DNA of 64,000 nt from Curtobacterium flaccumfaciens pv. betae (GCF_026241855.1 NZ_JAPJDC010000001.1:2232001-2296000); one strand, 5' to 3'. Positions 26,447-36,100 are shown, counted from the stretch's first letter. A program made the numbers and translations. Notes: generated by a model not told the origin, from the letters alone.

Positions 26447-27997
26447 TCAGCGCCCCAGGAACTTCTGCAGCGACGCGAGCTCTTCCTCGGTCGGTGCCTT
26501 GCCGCCCTTGGCACCCCCGAGGCCGAGGCCGGACCCCTGCGGGGCCTGCTGCGGCGTAGCCGCCGCGCCGGCAGCCAAGGCCGCGCGCTTGGCGGGGTTG
26601 CCCACCTTCGACTTCTTCTTGCCGCCCTGCTGCTGCTTCTTGCCGCCGTGCATGCCCGGGATCGGACCCATGCCCGGCATCTGCGGCACGCCACCGCGGG
26701 CGACGGTCTTCATCATCTTGGCGGCCTGCTCGAAGCGGTTGACCAGCGCGTTGACCTCGGTGACGGTCGATCCGGCACCGCGCGCGATGCGCAGACGGCG
26801 CGAACCATTGAGGAGCTTCGGGAGCTCACGCTCCTGGGGCGTCATCGACTGGATGATCGCCTCGGTACGGACGATCTCGCGCTCGTCGAAGTTGTCGAGC
26901 GCCTCGCGCATGCCCTTGGCTCCCGGGAGCATGCCGAGCATGCCCTTGATGGAGCCGGCCTTGCGGAGCTGCTGCATCTGCTGCAGGAAGTCGTTCAGCG
27001 TGAAGTTGTCGGTCGCGATCTTGTCCGCGACCTTGCGCGCCTCTTCCTCGTCGAAGGCGCCCTGCGCCTGCTCGATGAGGGACAGGATGTCGCCGAGGTC
27101 GAGGATTCGGCTCGCCATGCGGTCCGGGTGGAACGGCTCGAAGTCGTCGAGCGACTCACCCGTCGACGCGAACATGATCGGACGGCCGGTCACGCTGGCC
27201 ACCGACAGGGCGGCACCACCGCGGGCGTCACCGTCGAGCTTCGAGAGCACGACACCGGTGAAGTCGACGCCTTCCTGGAACGCACGGGCCGTGTTGACGG
27301 CGTCCTGACCGATCATCGCGTCGATGACGAACAGGACCTCGTCCGGGTCGACGGCCTTGCGGATGTTCGCGGCCTGCTTCATCAGCTCGGCATCGACACC
27401 GAGTCGACCGGCGGTGTCGACGATGACGGTGTCGTACTGCTGGTCGATCGCGGCCTTGATGGCGTTCTTGGCGACCTTGACCGGGTCGCCGACACCGTTG
27501 CCGGGCTCGGGAGCGAACACGTGCACGCCGGCCTGCTCGCCGACGACCTGCAGCTGCTGCACGGCATTCGGACGCTGGAGGTCCGCCGCGACGAGCATCG
27601 GGGTGTGGCCGTCCTTCTTGAGCCACTTGCCGAGCTTGCCCGCGAGCGTGGTCTTACCGGCACCCTGCAGACCCGCGAGCATGATGACCGTCGGCGGCTT
27701 CTTCGCGAACTCGAGCCGTCGCTGCTGCCCACCCAGGATGCCGACGAGTTCCTCGTTGACGATCTGGACGACCTGCTGCGCCGGGTTGAGCGCGCGGTTG
27801 ACCTCGTCGGAGAGGGCACGCTCGCGCACCGATGCGGTGAACGCCTTGACGACCTCGAGCGCGACGTCGGCGTCGAGGAGCGCCCGCCGGATCTCGCGGA
27901 CGGTGCCGTCGACGTCGGACGGAGTCAGCCGACCCTTGCTCCGCAGATTGCGGAAGGTCTCGGTCAGCCGATCGGAGAGTGAACCGAATTGCGCCAT
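26447..27997 (-). CDS. ffh: signal recognition particle protein Ffh
   Basis: SRP54 GTPase that delivers nascent membrane proteins to FtsY and SecYEG. The 516-residue product has the N helical bundle, the G domain with GLQGAGKTT (about 108-116), DTAGR and TKLD-like SKLDGDARGG, and the Met-rich M domain (about 330-450). The C-terminal extension (GMHGGKKQQQGGKKK and on) is Gly/Gln/Lys-rich and low complexity, as in other actinobacteria. Its partner ftsY is 4 kb away on the opposite strand. Confidence 0.97.
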   Translation of the reverse strand: MAQFGSLSDRLTETFRNLRSKGRLTPSDVDGTVREIRRALLDADVALEVVKAFTASVRERALSDEVNRALNPAQQVVQIVNEELVGILGGQQRRLEFAKKPPTVIMLAGLQGAGKTTLAGKLGKWLKKDGHTPMLVAADLQRPNAVQQLQVVGEQAGVHVFAPEPGNGVGDPVKVAKNAIKAAIDQQYDTVIVDTAGRLGVDAELMKQAANIRKAVDPDEVLFVIDAMIGQDAVNTARAFQEGVDFTGVVLSKLDGDARGGAALSVASVTGRPIMFASTGESLDDFEPFHPDRMASRILDLGDILSLIEQAQGAFDEEEARKVADKIATDNFTLNDFLQQMQQLRKAGSIKGMLGMLPGAKGMREALDNFDEREIVRTEAIIQSMTPQERELPKLLNGSRRLRIARGAGSTVTEVNALVNRFEQAAKMMKTVARGGVPQMPGMGPIPGMHGGKKQQQGGKKKSKVGNPAKRAALAAGAAATPQQAPQGSGLGLGGAKGGKAPTEEELASLQKFLGR

Positions 27998-28041
27998 GAT
28001 CCGTCGATTCTACAAGGCTCCCGCCGACGGCACCGGCTCGT

Positions 28042-28707
28042 TCACCGCAGGAGGACACCCTCGGTCAATCCGACCGGCGCGTCGAGCCCCACGTCGATGA
28101 CCACCGGCGCGCTCGACGGACTCCGGTCACCGGTCGGGAACCAGCGCCGGTCGGGCGACACCAGGATCACGAGACCGTCCACGTCACCGACCGCCGCGAA
28201 GGACTCCCCCGGCGGGTTGGCGTACGGCTCGAGACCGGCGCGTCGCAGAGCCGAGGCTGCGCCGAGGACGTCGGGGACGGGGACGCCGACCTCGCTGACC
28301 GAGACGAGCGGGACGCCGGCGTCGGTACCGACGCCAACGCGCCGGGCGCCCGGCTCCAGGTCCCGCCGCTCGATGAGTTCGAGGAGCTGCTGGTCGGGGC
28401 CCTCGAAGTAGACCGACCGCGAGTTCCAGTTCGGCGGCCCCTCGAACTCGTCCTGGTCAGCGGTACCGAGCACCGTCGTCAGTCCGGCGATCCAGGCCTT
28501 GGCCGCGTCGAAGGTCCCCGTGGGGATCGTGATCGCCAGGTGCAGGGCTCCGGTCATCTCCGGCAGTTCGCGGAACACGAGGAGCGTCGACCCCACCACG
28601 ATGCGCACCGTGGTATCGACGATCTCGACCGAGCACCCCAGCCGTTCGTAGAACCGGGCGGTGTCGGCGAGCGAGCGGGTGGCGAGCTGTACCTGTCGGA
28701 TGTCCAT
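28042..28707 (-). CDS. VOC-superfamily (glyoxalase/bleomycin-resistance fold) protein
   Basis: 221 residues with two VOC half-domains. The first runs MDIRQVQLATRSLADTARFYERLG to about 120 and has a possible metal Glu in LLELIE. The second starts around 135 (VSVSEVGVPVPDVLGAASAL) and ends in a GDVDGLVILVSPD strand. VOC proteins range from lyases to dioxygenases and drug-binding proteins, and nothing here picks one. It is divergent from lipB. The ATG at 28707 fits the fold start better than the earlier GTG/ATG options. Confidence 0.85.
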   Translation of the reverse strand: MDIRQVQLATRSLADTARFYERLGCSVEIVDTTVRIVVGSTLLVFRELPEMTGALHLAITIPTGTFDAAKAWIAGLTTVLGTADQDEFEGPPNWNSRSVYFEGPDQQLLELIERRDLEPGARRVGVGTDAGVPLVSVSEVGVPVPDVLGAASALRRAGLEPYANPPGESFAAVGDVDGLVILVSPDRRWFPTGDRSPSSAPVVIDVGLDAPVGLTEGVLLR

Positions 28708-28756
28708 GCCCCCATCGGACCATCTCAACCTTTGTTGACGTCAAGCACCCCCGTTG

Positions 28757-28786
28757 TTGGACGCCGTCCAGAAACTGTCGTACGCT
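28757..28786 (+). promoter_or_regulatory. promoter of a leaderless lipB-lipA message
   Basis: TTGGAC (28757-28762), an 18-nt spacer and TACGCT (28781-28786) are followed by 6 nt and the lipB ATG. Transcription would begin at or next to the start codon. Confidence 0.6.
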
Positions 28787-28792
28787 CGCCGC

Positions 28793-29542
28793 ATGCCGGA
28801 ACTCGAGATCGTCCGCCACCACGGCCTGCTCGACTACTCGGACGGCCTCGCCCTGCAGCGGGACCTGCACGCCGACGTCGCCGCCGGCCGTTCCCCCGGG
28901 GCCCTCGTGCTGTGCGAGCACCCGTCCGTGTACACCGCCGGACGCCGCACCGAACCGTCCGACCTGCCGACGAACGGCGCCCCGGTCGTCGACACCGACC
29001 GTGGCGGACGCATCACCTGGCACGGCCCGGGGCAGCTGGTCGCCTACCCGATCGTCCGGCTCGCCGAACCCCTCGACGTCGTCGCCTGGGTGCGTGACCT
29101 GGAGCAGGTCGTCATCGACGCCGCGGCTGCCGTCGGTGTGCACGCCGAACGGGTCGCGGGTCGCAGCGGCGCCTGGGTGCCGGGCACTGACGGCTCCCCC
29201 GCCGCCAAGGTCGGCGCGATCGGCCTGCACGTCGCCGAGGGCGTGACGAGTCACGGCATCGCGATCAACTGCGACAACGCCCTCGACGCCTACGCCGCGA
29301 TCGTCCCGTGCGGCATCGCGGACGCCGGGGTCACGACGCTGAGCGCCGCGGCGGCGCACGCAGGTCGTGCCCACGTGACCGTCGACGACCTCGCACCCCT
29401 GGTCGCGGACCGCGTCCGACAGGCCGTCGACGGCATGCACAGCGGCCGCCGGATCAGCACGACGGCCCCCAGCACCAGCACCGGCACGAGCACCAGCACG
29501 AGCACCAGCACCGCGCCCGCCCGACAGGAGACCCTCGTATGA
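28793..29542 (+). CDS. lipB: octanoyltransferase
   Basis: Moves octanoate from acyl carrier protein to lipoyl domains. The 249-residue product has [17 protein letters not shown] (70-86), the catalytic Lys K139 ([11 protein letters not shown]) and the acyl-accepting Cys C173 (IVPCGI). The last 35 residues are a Ser/Thr repeat tail encoded by alternating AGCACC/AGCACG codons, not part of the family fold. The stop overlaps the lipA start (ATGA), so the two are translated together. Confidence 0.96.
   Translation: MPELEIVRHHGLLDYSDGLALQRDLHADVAAGRSPGALVLCEHPSVYTAGRRTEPSDLPTNGAPVVDTDRGGRITWHGPGQLVAYPIVRLAEPLDVVAWVRDLEQVVIDAAAAVGVHAERVAGRSGAWVPGTDGSPAAKVGAIGLHVAEGVTSHGIAINCDNALDAYAAIVPCGIADAGVTTLSAAAAHAGRAHVTVDDLAPLVADRVRQAVDGMHSGRRISTTAPSTSTGTSTSTSTSTAPARQETLV
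29461..29516 (+). repeat. AGCACC/AGCACG simple repeat at the lipB 3' end
   Basis: A hexanucleotide-like run (CCAGCACCAGCACCGGCACG and onward) encodes the Ser-Thr tail of LipB ([11 protein letters not shown]). Because it is in-frame by threes, length changes would alter only the tail. Confidence 0.7.
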
Positions 29543-30522
29543 CCCTCGCCCCCGAAGGCCGCCGCATGCTCCGGGTCGAGGCCCGGAACGCCGAGACCCC
29601 GATCGAGACGAAGCCCGCGTGGATCAAGACCCGTGCCACGCAGGGCCCCGAGTTCCGCGAGCTGTCGAGCCTGGTGCGCGAGAAGCAGCTGCACACCGTC
29701 TGCCAGGAGGCCGGCTGCCCGAACATCTTCGAGTGCTGGGAGGACCGCGAGGCCACCTTCCTGATCGGCGGCTCGCAGTGCACCCGTCGCTGCGACTTCT
29801 GCCAGATCGACACCGGCAAGCCGGAACCGCTCGACCGCGACGAGCCCCGCCGGGTCGCGGACTCCGTGGCGGAGATGGGCCTGCGGTACGCGACCGTGAC
29901 CGGCGTCGCACGCGACGACCTGCCCGACGGCGGTTCCTGGCTCTACGCCGAGACCATCCGCGCGATCCACGAGCACTCCCCCGGCACCGGCGTCGAGATC
30001 CTGGTGCCGGACTTCAACGGGCGACCGGACCAGCTCGGCCCGGTGTTCGACGCCCGCCCCGAGGTCTTCGCCCACAACGTCGAGACCGTCCCGCGGATCT
30101 TCAAGCGGATCCGGCCGGCGTTCACGTTCGAACGGTCCCTCGACGTCATCACCCAGGGCCGCGACGCCGGGCTGGTCACGAAGTCGAACCTGATCCTCGG
30201 CATGGGCGAGGAGCGCGTCGAGATCGAGGACGCCCTGCAGCGCCTGTACGACGCGGGTACGGACATCATCACGCTGACGCAGTACCTCCGCCCGTCGCCC
30301 CGGCACCTGCCGGTCGCGCGCTGGGTCAGCCCTGCGGAGTTCGTCGAGCTCCGCGAGGTCGCCGAACAGATGGGCTTCGCCGGGGTGCTCGCCGGACCGC
30401 TGGTCCGGTCGTCGTACCGGGCGGGCCGGCTGTGGGCGCGGGCGACGGTGGCCCGCGGCGGCTCGGTTCCCGAGCACCTGGCCCACCTGCTCGACGCGAC
30501 CCCTGGTCGCCAGGCCGTCTGA
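29539..30522 (+). CDS. lipA: lipoyl synthase
   Basis: Radical-SAM enzyme that inserts two sulfurs into the octanoyl chain. The 327-residue product has the auxiliary-cluster cysteines C55, C60, C66 and the radical-SAM CxxxCxxC at C81, C85, C88, plus the C-terminal SSYRAG serine that ligates the auxiliary cluster. It is coupled to lipB by a 4-bp ATGA overlap. Confidence 0.98.
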   Translation: MTLAPEGRRMLRVEARNAETPIETKPAWIKTRATQGPEFRELSSLVREKQLHTVCQEAGCPNIFECWEDREATFLIGGSQCTRRCDFCQIDTGKPEPLDRDEPRRVADSVAEMGLRYATVTGVARDDLPDGGSWLYAETIRAIHEHSPGTGVEILVPDFNGRPDQLGPVFDARPEVFAHNVETVPRIFKRIRPAFTFERSLDVITQGRDAGLVTKSNLILGMGEERVEIEDALQRLYDAGTDIITLTQYLRPSPRHLPVARWVSPAEFVELREVAEQMGFAGVLAGPLVRSSYRAGRLWARATVARGGSVPEHLAHLLDATPGRQAV

Positions 30523-30562
30523 CGCGCGCGCGGCTCGCGCGGCGTACGCGGTGTGGCCGGCG

Positions 30563-30622
30563 TTTCGCGCTGGGCGACAGTTCACGTGCTGCGGAGCACG
30601 TGAACTGTCGCTCAGGCCGAAA
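30563..30622. repeat. perfect 17-bp inverted repeat, GCGACAGTTCAC family, copy 2
   Basis: GCGACAGTTCACGTGCT (30574-30590), loop GCGG and the exact complement (30595-30611), flanked by TTTCG and CCGAAA. It shares its arm sequence with 15293-15351. Both copies lie within 100 bp of a GGAGGC palindrome at a convergent junction. Confidence 0.75.
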
Positions 30623-30644
30623 CTCGGCGCGTCCGGACGACGCC

Positions 30645-30691
30645 CGGACAGACGGGAGGCGCGGTGCCAGCTGGCACCGCGCCTCCTGTCC
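30645..30691. terminator. long palindrome between lipA and terC
   Basis: GGAGGCGCGGTGCCAG and its exact complement meet at an AGCT centre, with GGACAG/CTGTCC outer arms. It lies 16 bp from the terC stop at a convergent junction and is nearly identical to 33090-33135. Confidence 0.8.
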
Positions 30692-30706
30692 GTCAGGTGG
30701 TGACGG

Positions 30707-31732
30707 CTACTTCGCGTCGGCCTCGACCGACTCCTTCGGCTGGCCGGTCGGAGTCAGCCCGCGCTCCTGGCGGCGCTTCGAGACCACCAGCGACGCGGTC
30801 GTGGCGACCGCGATCGTCAGCGCGATGAAGCCCAGCGAGAACCAGATCGGGATCTCCGGCGCCCACTCGATGTGCTCGCCACCGTTGATGAAGGGCAGCT
30901 CGTTGACGTGCATGGCGTGGAAGACGAGCTTCACACCGATGAACGCCAGGATGACGGCCAGGCCCTGGCCCAGGTAGATGAGGCGCTCCAGCAGGCCGGC
31001 GATCAGGAAGTACAGCTGCCGGAGGCCGAGCAGCGAGAACGCGTTCGCCGTGAACACGATGAAGGCGTCCTGCGTCAGCCCGAAGATCGCGGGGATCGAG
31101 TCGAGCGCGAAGAGCACGTCGGTCAGGCCGATGGCGACCATGACGAGCAGCATCGGGGTGAACAGCCGCTTGCCGTCGACACGGGTGGTCAGGCGGTCGC
31201 CGTCGTAGTGGTCCGAGGTCGGGATGATGCGCTTGAGGATCCGGATGAGCCGGGATTCGCCCTCGCTGCCGTGGTCGTTGCCGCTGCGGGCCTGCGACCA
31301 GGCGAGCCAGAACAGCAGCGCACCGAACAGGTAGAAGACCCACGAGAAGTTCTCGATGATCGTGACGCCGAGGGCGATGAAGACGCCACGGGCGACGAGC
31401 GCGATCGCGACGCCGACCAGCAGGACCTTCTGCTGGAACTCCTTCGGCACGGCGAAGCTCGACATGATGATGAGGAAGACGAAGAGGTTGTCGACCGACA
31501 ACGCCTTCTCGGTCAGCCAGCCGGCGAAGTACTCACCACCGGCCTGCCCGCCGCCGAACACCAGGATCCCGATGCCGAACAGGATCGCCAGCCCGATGTA
31601 GAAGGCGGACCAGAACGCGGATTCGCGGATGTGGGGCACGTGCGGCGTGCGCACGTGCGAGTAGAAGTCGAACACCAGCAGCGCGAGGATGCCGGCGATC
31701 GTGATGAGCCAGACGAAGAGTGGGACGTCCAC
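30707..31732 (-). CDS. TerC-family integral membrane protein (probable Mn2+ exporter)
   Basis: 341 residues, about eight transmembrane helices, with the conserved TerC motif EKALSVDNLFVFLIIMS (Asp in TM3) and a second TDVLFALDSIPAIFG Asp motif. TerC proteins of the Alx/MeeF type export manganese and support metalation of secreted proteins. The GTG at 31732 is used: an AAGGA Shine-Dalgarno lies 5-6 nt upstream and the first TM starts at once. The upstream Mn-riboswitch-like leader fits a manganese role. A further 47 upstream codons would overlap the riboswitch and are rejected. Confidence 0.92.
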   Translation of the reverse strand: MDVPLFVWLITIAGILALLVFDFYSHVRTPHVPHIRESAFWSAFYIGLAILFGIGILVFGGGQAGGEYFAGWLTEKALSVDNLFVFLIIMSSFAVPKEFQQKVLLVGVAIALVARGVFIALGVTIIENFSWVFYLFGALLFWLAWSQARSGNDHGSEGESRLIRILKRIIPTSDHYDGDRLTTRVDGKRLFTPMLLVMVAIGLTDVLFALDSIPAIFGLTQDAFIVFTANAFSLLGLRQLYFLIAGLLERLIYLGQGLAVILAFIGVKLVFHAMHVNELPFINGGEHIEWAPEIPIWFSLGFIALTIAVATTASLVVSKRRQERGLTPTGQPKESVEADAK

Positions 31733-31737
31733 GGTGT

Positions 31738-31787
31738 CCTTCAGGTAGGGCGCGCCGCTGATGTGCGGGTACGCCGAGGCCTGAAGG
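31738..31787 (-). promoter_or_regulatory. switching helix: riboswitch P1 strand versus terC Shine-Dalgarno
   Basis: On the mRNA CCUUCAGG (from 31787-31780) is exactly complementary to CCUGAAGG (from 31745-31738), which contains the terC ribosome-binding site. The first segment also forms the 3' side of the riboswitch P1 stem. The two pairings are mutually exclusive, so this gives a simple translational ON switch. Confidence 0.65.
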
Positions 31788-31894
31788 TCTCTTCCGTCGC
31801 ACGGCACCGGAACCGGTGTCGCACGACCGGCGCCCCGGGGCCGGATCGTTCCGGACCGTACTGACGGGGTCACCGAGAGGGAATACTCCCCTTC
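31783..31894 (-). promoter_or_regulatory. yybP-ykoY-type manganese riboswitch upstream of terC
   Basis: Minus-strand leader with GAAGGGGAGTA at the 5' end (31894-31884) and GAGACCTTC at the 3' end, which close a P1 stem (GAAGG/CCTTC). This matches the yybP-ykoY hallmark (AAGGGGAGUA ... AGACCUU). The class binds Mn2+ and commonly precedes terC/alx and mntP genes. Interior stems were not aligned to the covariance model. Confidence 0.75.
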
Positions 31895-31937
31895 GTGTTC
31901 CCGAGCATACCGGGCACAGCGGACATGTGCCGCGCTC

Positions 31938-31943
31938 TAAGCT
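31938..31943 (+). promoter_or_regulatory. -10 box of a leaderless ftsY transcript
   Basis: TAAGCT is followed by GGGAGC (6 nt) and the ftsY ATG. GGGAG could also serve as a very close Shine-Dalgarno if transcription starts earlier. Confidence 0.4.
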
Positions 31944-31949
31944 GGGAGC

Positions 31950-32819
31950 ATGGCGAGTTCCTGGTCACTGTCCTCACGGCTGCGCGGCCTCTTCCAGCGC
32001 AAGACGATCGACGAGACCACGTGGGAGGACCTGGAGACCGCCCTCATCGGCGCCGACTTCGGGCCCGATATCTCCGAGGAGATCATCGAGGACCTGCACG
32101 CCCGCGTCGACCGGTACGGCACGACCGACCCCGCCGACCTGCAGCGCATGCTCCGCGAGGTCCTCGAGGAACGGCTCTCGAAGCTCGACACCACCCTGAA
32201 GCTCAGCGCGCGGCCCGCCGTGGTGCTCGTCGTCGGGGTGAACGGCGTCGGCAAGACCACGACGATCGGCAAGTTCGCCAAGTTCCTGAAGACCTACGAC
32301 CGCACGGTGCTCGTCGGGGCGGCGGACACGTTCCGCGCCGCGGCGGTCGAGCAGGTCGCCACCTGGGCCCAGCGCGCCGGGGTCGACGTCGTCCGTCCGT
32401 CGCAGCCCGGGCAGGACCCGGCGTCGGTGGCGTACCAGACCGTCGAGAAGGCGATCCGCGACCAGACCGAGATCGTCGTCATCGACACCGCCGGGCGTCT
32501 GCACACCAAGGCCGGCCTGATGGACGAGCTCACCAAGATCAAGCGCGTGGTCGAGAAGCAGACCGAGATCAGCGAGGTCCTGCTCGTCCTCGACGCGACG
32601 ACGGGCCAGAACGGCCTCGCACAGGCCCAGGCCTTCATCGAGGGTGCCGGCGTGACCGGCCTCGTCATCACCAAGCTCGACGGCTCGGCCAAGGCCGGCT
32701 TCGTGCTGAGCGTGCAGGAGAAGACCGGCATCCCGATCAAGCTCATCGGGCAGGGCGAGGGCATCAACGACCTGACGGGCTTCACGCCGCACGTCTTCGT
32801 GCAGAACCTCGTCGGCTGA
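31950..32819 (+). CDS. ftsY: signal recognition particle receptor FtsY
   Basis: SRP receptor GTPase. The 289-residue product contains only the NG domain, without the acidic A domain of E. coli FtsY. G-motifs are GVNGVGKTT (96-104), DTAGR, and TKLDGSAKAG. The DTFRAAAVEQ box is typical. Its short N-terminus (MASSWSLSSRLRGLF) is an amphipathic membrane-binding helix. It is divergent from terC. Confidence 0.97.
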   Translation: MASSWSLSSRLRGLFQRKTIDETTWEDLETALIGADFGPDISEEIIEDLHARVDRYGTTDPADLQRMLREVLEERLSKLDTTLKLSARPAVVLVVGVNGVGKTTTIGKFAKFLKTYDRTVLVGAADTFRAAAVEQVATWAQRAGVDVVRPSQPGQDPASVAYQTVEKAIRDQTEIVVIDTAGRLHTKAGLMDELTKIKRVVEKQTEISEVLLVLDATTGQNGLAQAQAFIEGAGVTGLVITKLDGSAKAGFVLSVQEKTGIPIKLIGQGEGINDLTGFTPHVFVQNLVG

Positions 32820-32902
32820 GCGAACGCGGCGGCACGCCGAGGAGTAGCGTCCCTGACGGTCCGGGCATCTGCTCGGTCTCGTTCCAGGGATAGGAGACCC
32901 TC

Positions 32903-33061
32903 ATGCCCGCACTGCTGATCATCGCGATCATCGTCGGCCTCGTCCTGCTCTTCAGCGGCATCTTCGTCGGTGCGCTGAAGTTCCTGCTCTGGGTGGGCAT
33001 CGTGCTCATCCTGCTGGCGGTCATCGGCTGGCTGCTCCGGACGATCCGCGGTCGCGCGTAG
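32903..33061 (+). CDS. 52-residue hydrophobic membrane protein
   Basis: A short reading frame of 52 codons with an AGGAG site 6-7 nt before its ATG. It has two hydrophobic stretches (residues 4-18, PALLIIAIIVGLVLLF region, and 29-45), a Gly-containing turn between them and a basic RTIRGRA end. Small 'hydrophobic protein' genes like this are scattered in actinobacteria and function is unknown. It follows ftsY by 83 bp, convergent with smc and just before a terminator palindrome. Confidence 0.75.
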   Translation: MPALLIIAIIVGLVLLFSGIFVGALKFLLWVGIVLILLAVIGWLLRTIRGRA

Positions 33062-33089
33062 CGACCCGGCGTCCTGTCCGGACGCACCT

Positions 33090-33135
33090 GACAGAACGGG
33101 AGGCGCGGTGCCAGCTGGCACCGCGCCTCCTGTCT
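33090..33135. terminator. long palindrome between the small membrane gene and smc
   Basis: GACAGAACGGGAGGCGCGG begins an arm that pairs to the AGCT centre. Stems of 18 bp are perfect near the centre. It lies 25 bp from the smc stop at a convergent junction and is nearly identical to the palindrome before terC. Confidence 0.8.
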
Positions 33136-33159
33136 GCCGTCCGGTCGCGACCAGGACGC

Positions 33160-36100
33160 CTAGGCGACCGCGTCCGCCGGCTCGCGCTTCTGCACCCGCT
33201 GCCCGACGACCGCCGAGACGCCGTCCTGCCGCATCGACACCCCGTACAGGGCGTCGGCGATCTCCATCGTGCGCTTCTGGTGCGTGATGACGATGAGCTG
33301 GGACGACTCGCGCAGACGCTCGAACACGGTCAGCAGGCGGCCGAGGTTGGCGTCGTCGAGTGCCGCCTCGACCTCGTCCATGATGTAGAACGGCGAGGGC
33401 CGCGCGGTGAAGATCGCGACGAGGAGCGCCACCGCCGCCAGGGACCGCTCGCCGCCGGACAGCAGGGTCAGGCGGTCGATCTTCTTGCCGGCGGGCTTCA
33501 CCTGCACGTCGATCCCGGTGCCGAGCAGGTCGGTCGGGTCGGTCAGGTTGATGGACCCCGAGCCGCCCGGGAACAGGATCGGGAAGATGACGTCGAACGC
33601 TTCCTTCGTGTCGTTGAACGCGGACTCGAAGATCGTCTGCATCTTCGTGTCGAGCTCGTCGATGATCGTCAGCAGGTCCGTCCGGGTCTTCTGCAGGTCC
33701 TCAAGTTGCTCGGCGAGGAACGCGTGCCGCTGCTCGAGCGCCTGGAACTCCTCGAGCGCGAGCGGGTTCACCTTGCCGAGCTGTCCGAGGTCGCGCTCCG
33801 CGGCCTTGAGTCGGCGCTCCTGCTCGGCACGGACGTAGGGCACGGTCTCGACGTCGGCGGGGTCGATCTCGTCGGTCGTGTCGAACTCGGGCAGCGCCGG
33901 GCCGCCGGGCAGGGTGGACTCCGCGTCGACGAGGGCCACGTCGTCGGTGTCGGGACCCGCTTCTGCCGCTGCTTCCTCCGGCTCGGTCACGCCCGCGGCC
34001 TCGGCGGCGGCGGCCGCCGCCGCGCGCTCCGCCTCGCGGTGCTTCCGCGCGCGCACCCGCGGGTCCACGAGCACGTCGACGGGCACCGGCACGTGCGGCC
34101 CGTACTCGGCCACCAGCACGGCCTCGGACAGCCCGAGCTCGCTCTGCGCCCGGTCGAGGACGCCGGACACGTGCAGCTTCTTCTCGTAGATCTCCATCTC
34201 GAGCGAGTGCACGCCGTCGGTGATGGTCTGCAGGCGGTCCCGGAGCTCGCGCTCCTCGTTGCGGATCGTCTGCAGCTCGGTGTTGCGCTTCGACCGCTCG
34301 GCTTCCTCCGTCGCCAGCTGCACCCGCGCTTCGGCCAGCGAGCGGTCGACCGCTCCGAGCACCCCGGGCAGGTCGGCGAGGACGGCTTCGGCGGTCCGGA
34401 TCTGGCCACGGCGGATGACGGCGAGCCGCGCGGCCTCCTCCGCGGCGGCGCGCTCGGCCTCGAGCTGGCGGTCGAGCTGGTCGGCGCGGTTCCGTTCCGC
34501 TCGCACCCGCTCGCGCACGGTCTCCACCTGGATCCGCTGCTCGACCTCGGCGGCACGTGCGGCCTCGAGCGCGTCCTGCAGCGCGGGACGCTCGGACGCG
34601 TCGACCACGGGGCGCTCCTGGTCGGTGAAGGCGCGGTGCGCCGACTCGGCCTCGGCCAGCACTGCATCCGCGGTCTCGACGGCGCCGTCGGTCTCGGCCA
34701 GCGCGGCACGCAGCCGCTCGACCTCGGCCGCGGCGTTCTCCGCCTTCGCCCGCGTCGACGCACTCGTGCGGTCGTACTCGGCCTTCGCCCGCGTGTAGGC
34801 GCGGGAGGCTGCGTCGGCCTCGTCCGCACGGCGGCGTGCGTCCTCGACGGCGCTGCGCGCGGCCTGGAGGCCCGTGGCCGCGTCCTCGGCGTCGGTCGCG
34901 ATCGCGTCGCGTCGCGTCACGGCGTCGTCGCGCTCCGCGACGAGCTCGATGCGCGAGGTCGCGCGCTCCCCGCCGCCGGTCACGCGGACCGCACGGACGA
35001 GGTCGCCGGACCGCGTGACCACCGTGGCGTGCGGGGCGGCCGTGAGCACGGCCTCCAGGTCGAGGTCGTCGGTCTCCGCGACCAGCGTGTCCCGCAGGAT
35101 CGACGCGAGCACCGGCGGTCCCTGCACCAGGTCCGTGGCACGGCGGACGCCGGCCGGCAGGGTCTCGGGCAGGGCCGCTGGGACGGACGCGGCGTCCGCG
35201 ACGACGACGTCGATCCGGCCGAGGTCGGCAGCGCGGGCGTGGTCGACGGCGTCGAGCGCCGCACCGCGGTCGTCGGCGAGGACGGCGTCGGCGAGTCCCT
35301 CGAGCGCGGTGGCGATCGCGGCCTCGAACCCGGGCGACACCGTCAGGCTGTCGGCCAGGCGACCGACGATGCCCGCGCGACCGGCGTCGATCAGTGCCTG
35401 CGAACCGTCGCGGACCTCGATCGACATGCCGAGCGCGGTGACCCGGGCGTCGAGGGCGTCCCGCTCGCGTTCGAGGGCGTGGAGCCGGTCGCGCTGCTCG
35501 TCGCGCGCGGTCTGGGCCCGTTCGAGCTCGGCGCGCGCCTGCTCGAGTGTCTGCGCGAGCGCGGTCTCGTCGCCCCCCTCGGACGGGTCGACACCGAGTT
35601 CGGCGAGGGCCGCCGCGGCACGCTCGGCACGCTCCCCCGCCTCGGCCAGAGCCCGCTCCCGCCGCTCGCGGTCGGCGACGGCGGAACCGCGCTTCGACCG
35701 GGCGACGTCGACGGCGCTGGCGAGCCGCTGCGCCTCGAGGTCGTGCTGCGAGACCCGGGCAGCCTGGGCAGCGATGCGTTCGTCCAGGGCGTCCAGCGCG
35801 GCGCGTGCGTCCTGCACCGCGCGGGCGGTCGTCGCCGAACCGCCCTGCATCTCGTCGGCGCGGGCGGCGAGGCGGTCGGCCTCGGCTCGGACCCCGGCGA
35901 CCTGCTCCTGGGTGACGGTCGGGCCCTGCTGCGGTGCGTCGGCCTGCTGCGCGAGGAACATCAGGCGCTGGTTCGCCAGGCTCGACAGGCCGCGGAGGCG
36001 CTCCTGCACGCTCTCGAGCCGGTGCACGACGGTGCGGGCGCGGTCGACGTCGTCGCCGACCATGCTCTGCTCGACGTGCTGCTGGCGCACCCGGGTCTGG

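Noticed and set aside
31733..31873. 47-residue N-terminal extension of TerC
   Set aside because: It would be translated from inside the riboswitch. The GTG at 31732 has a Shine-Dalgarno and begins at the first transmembrane helix.
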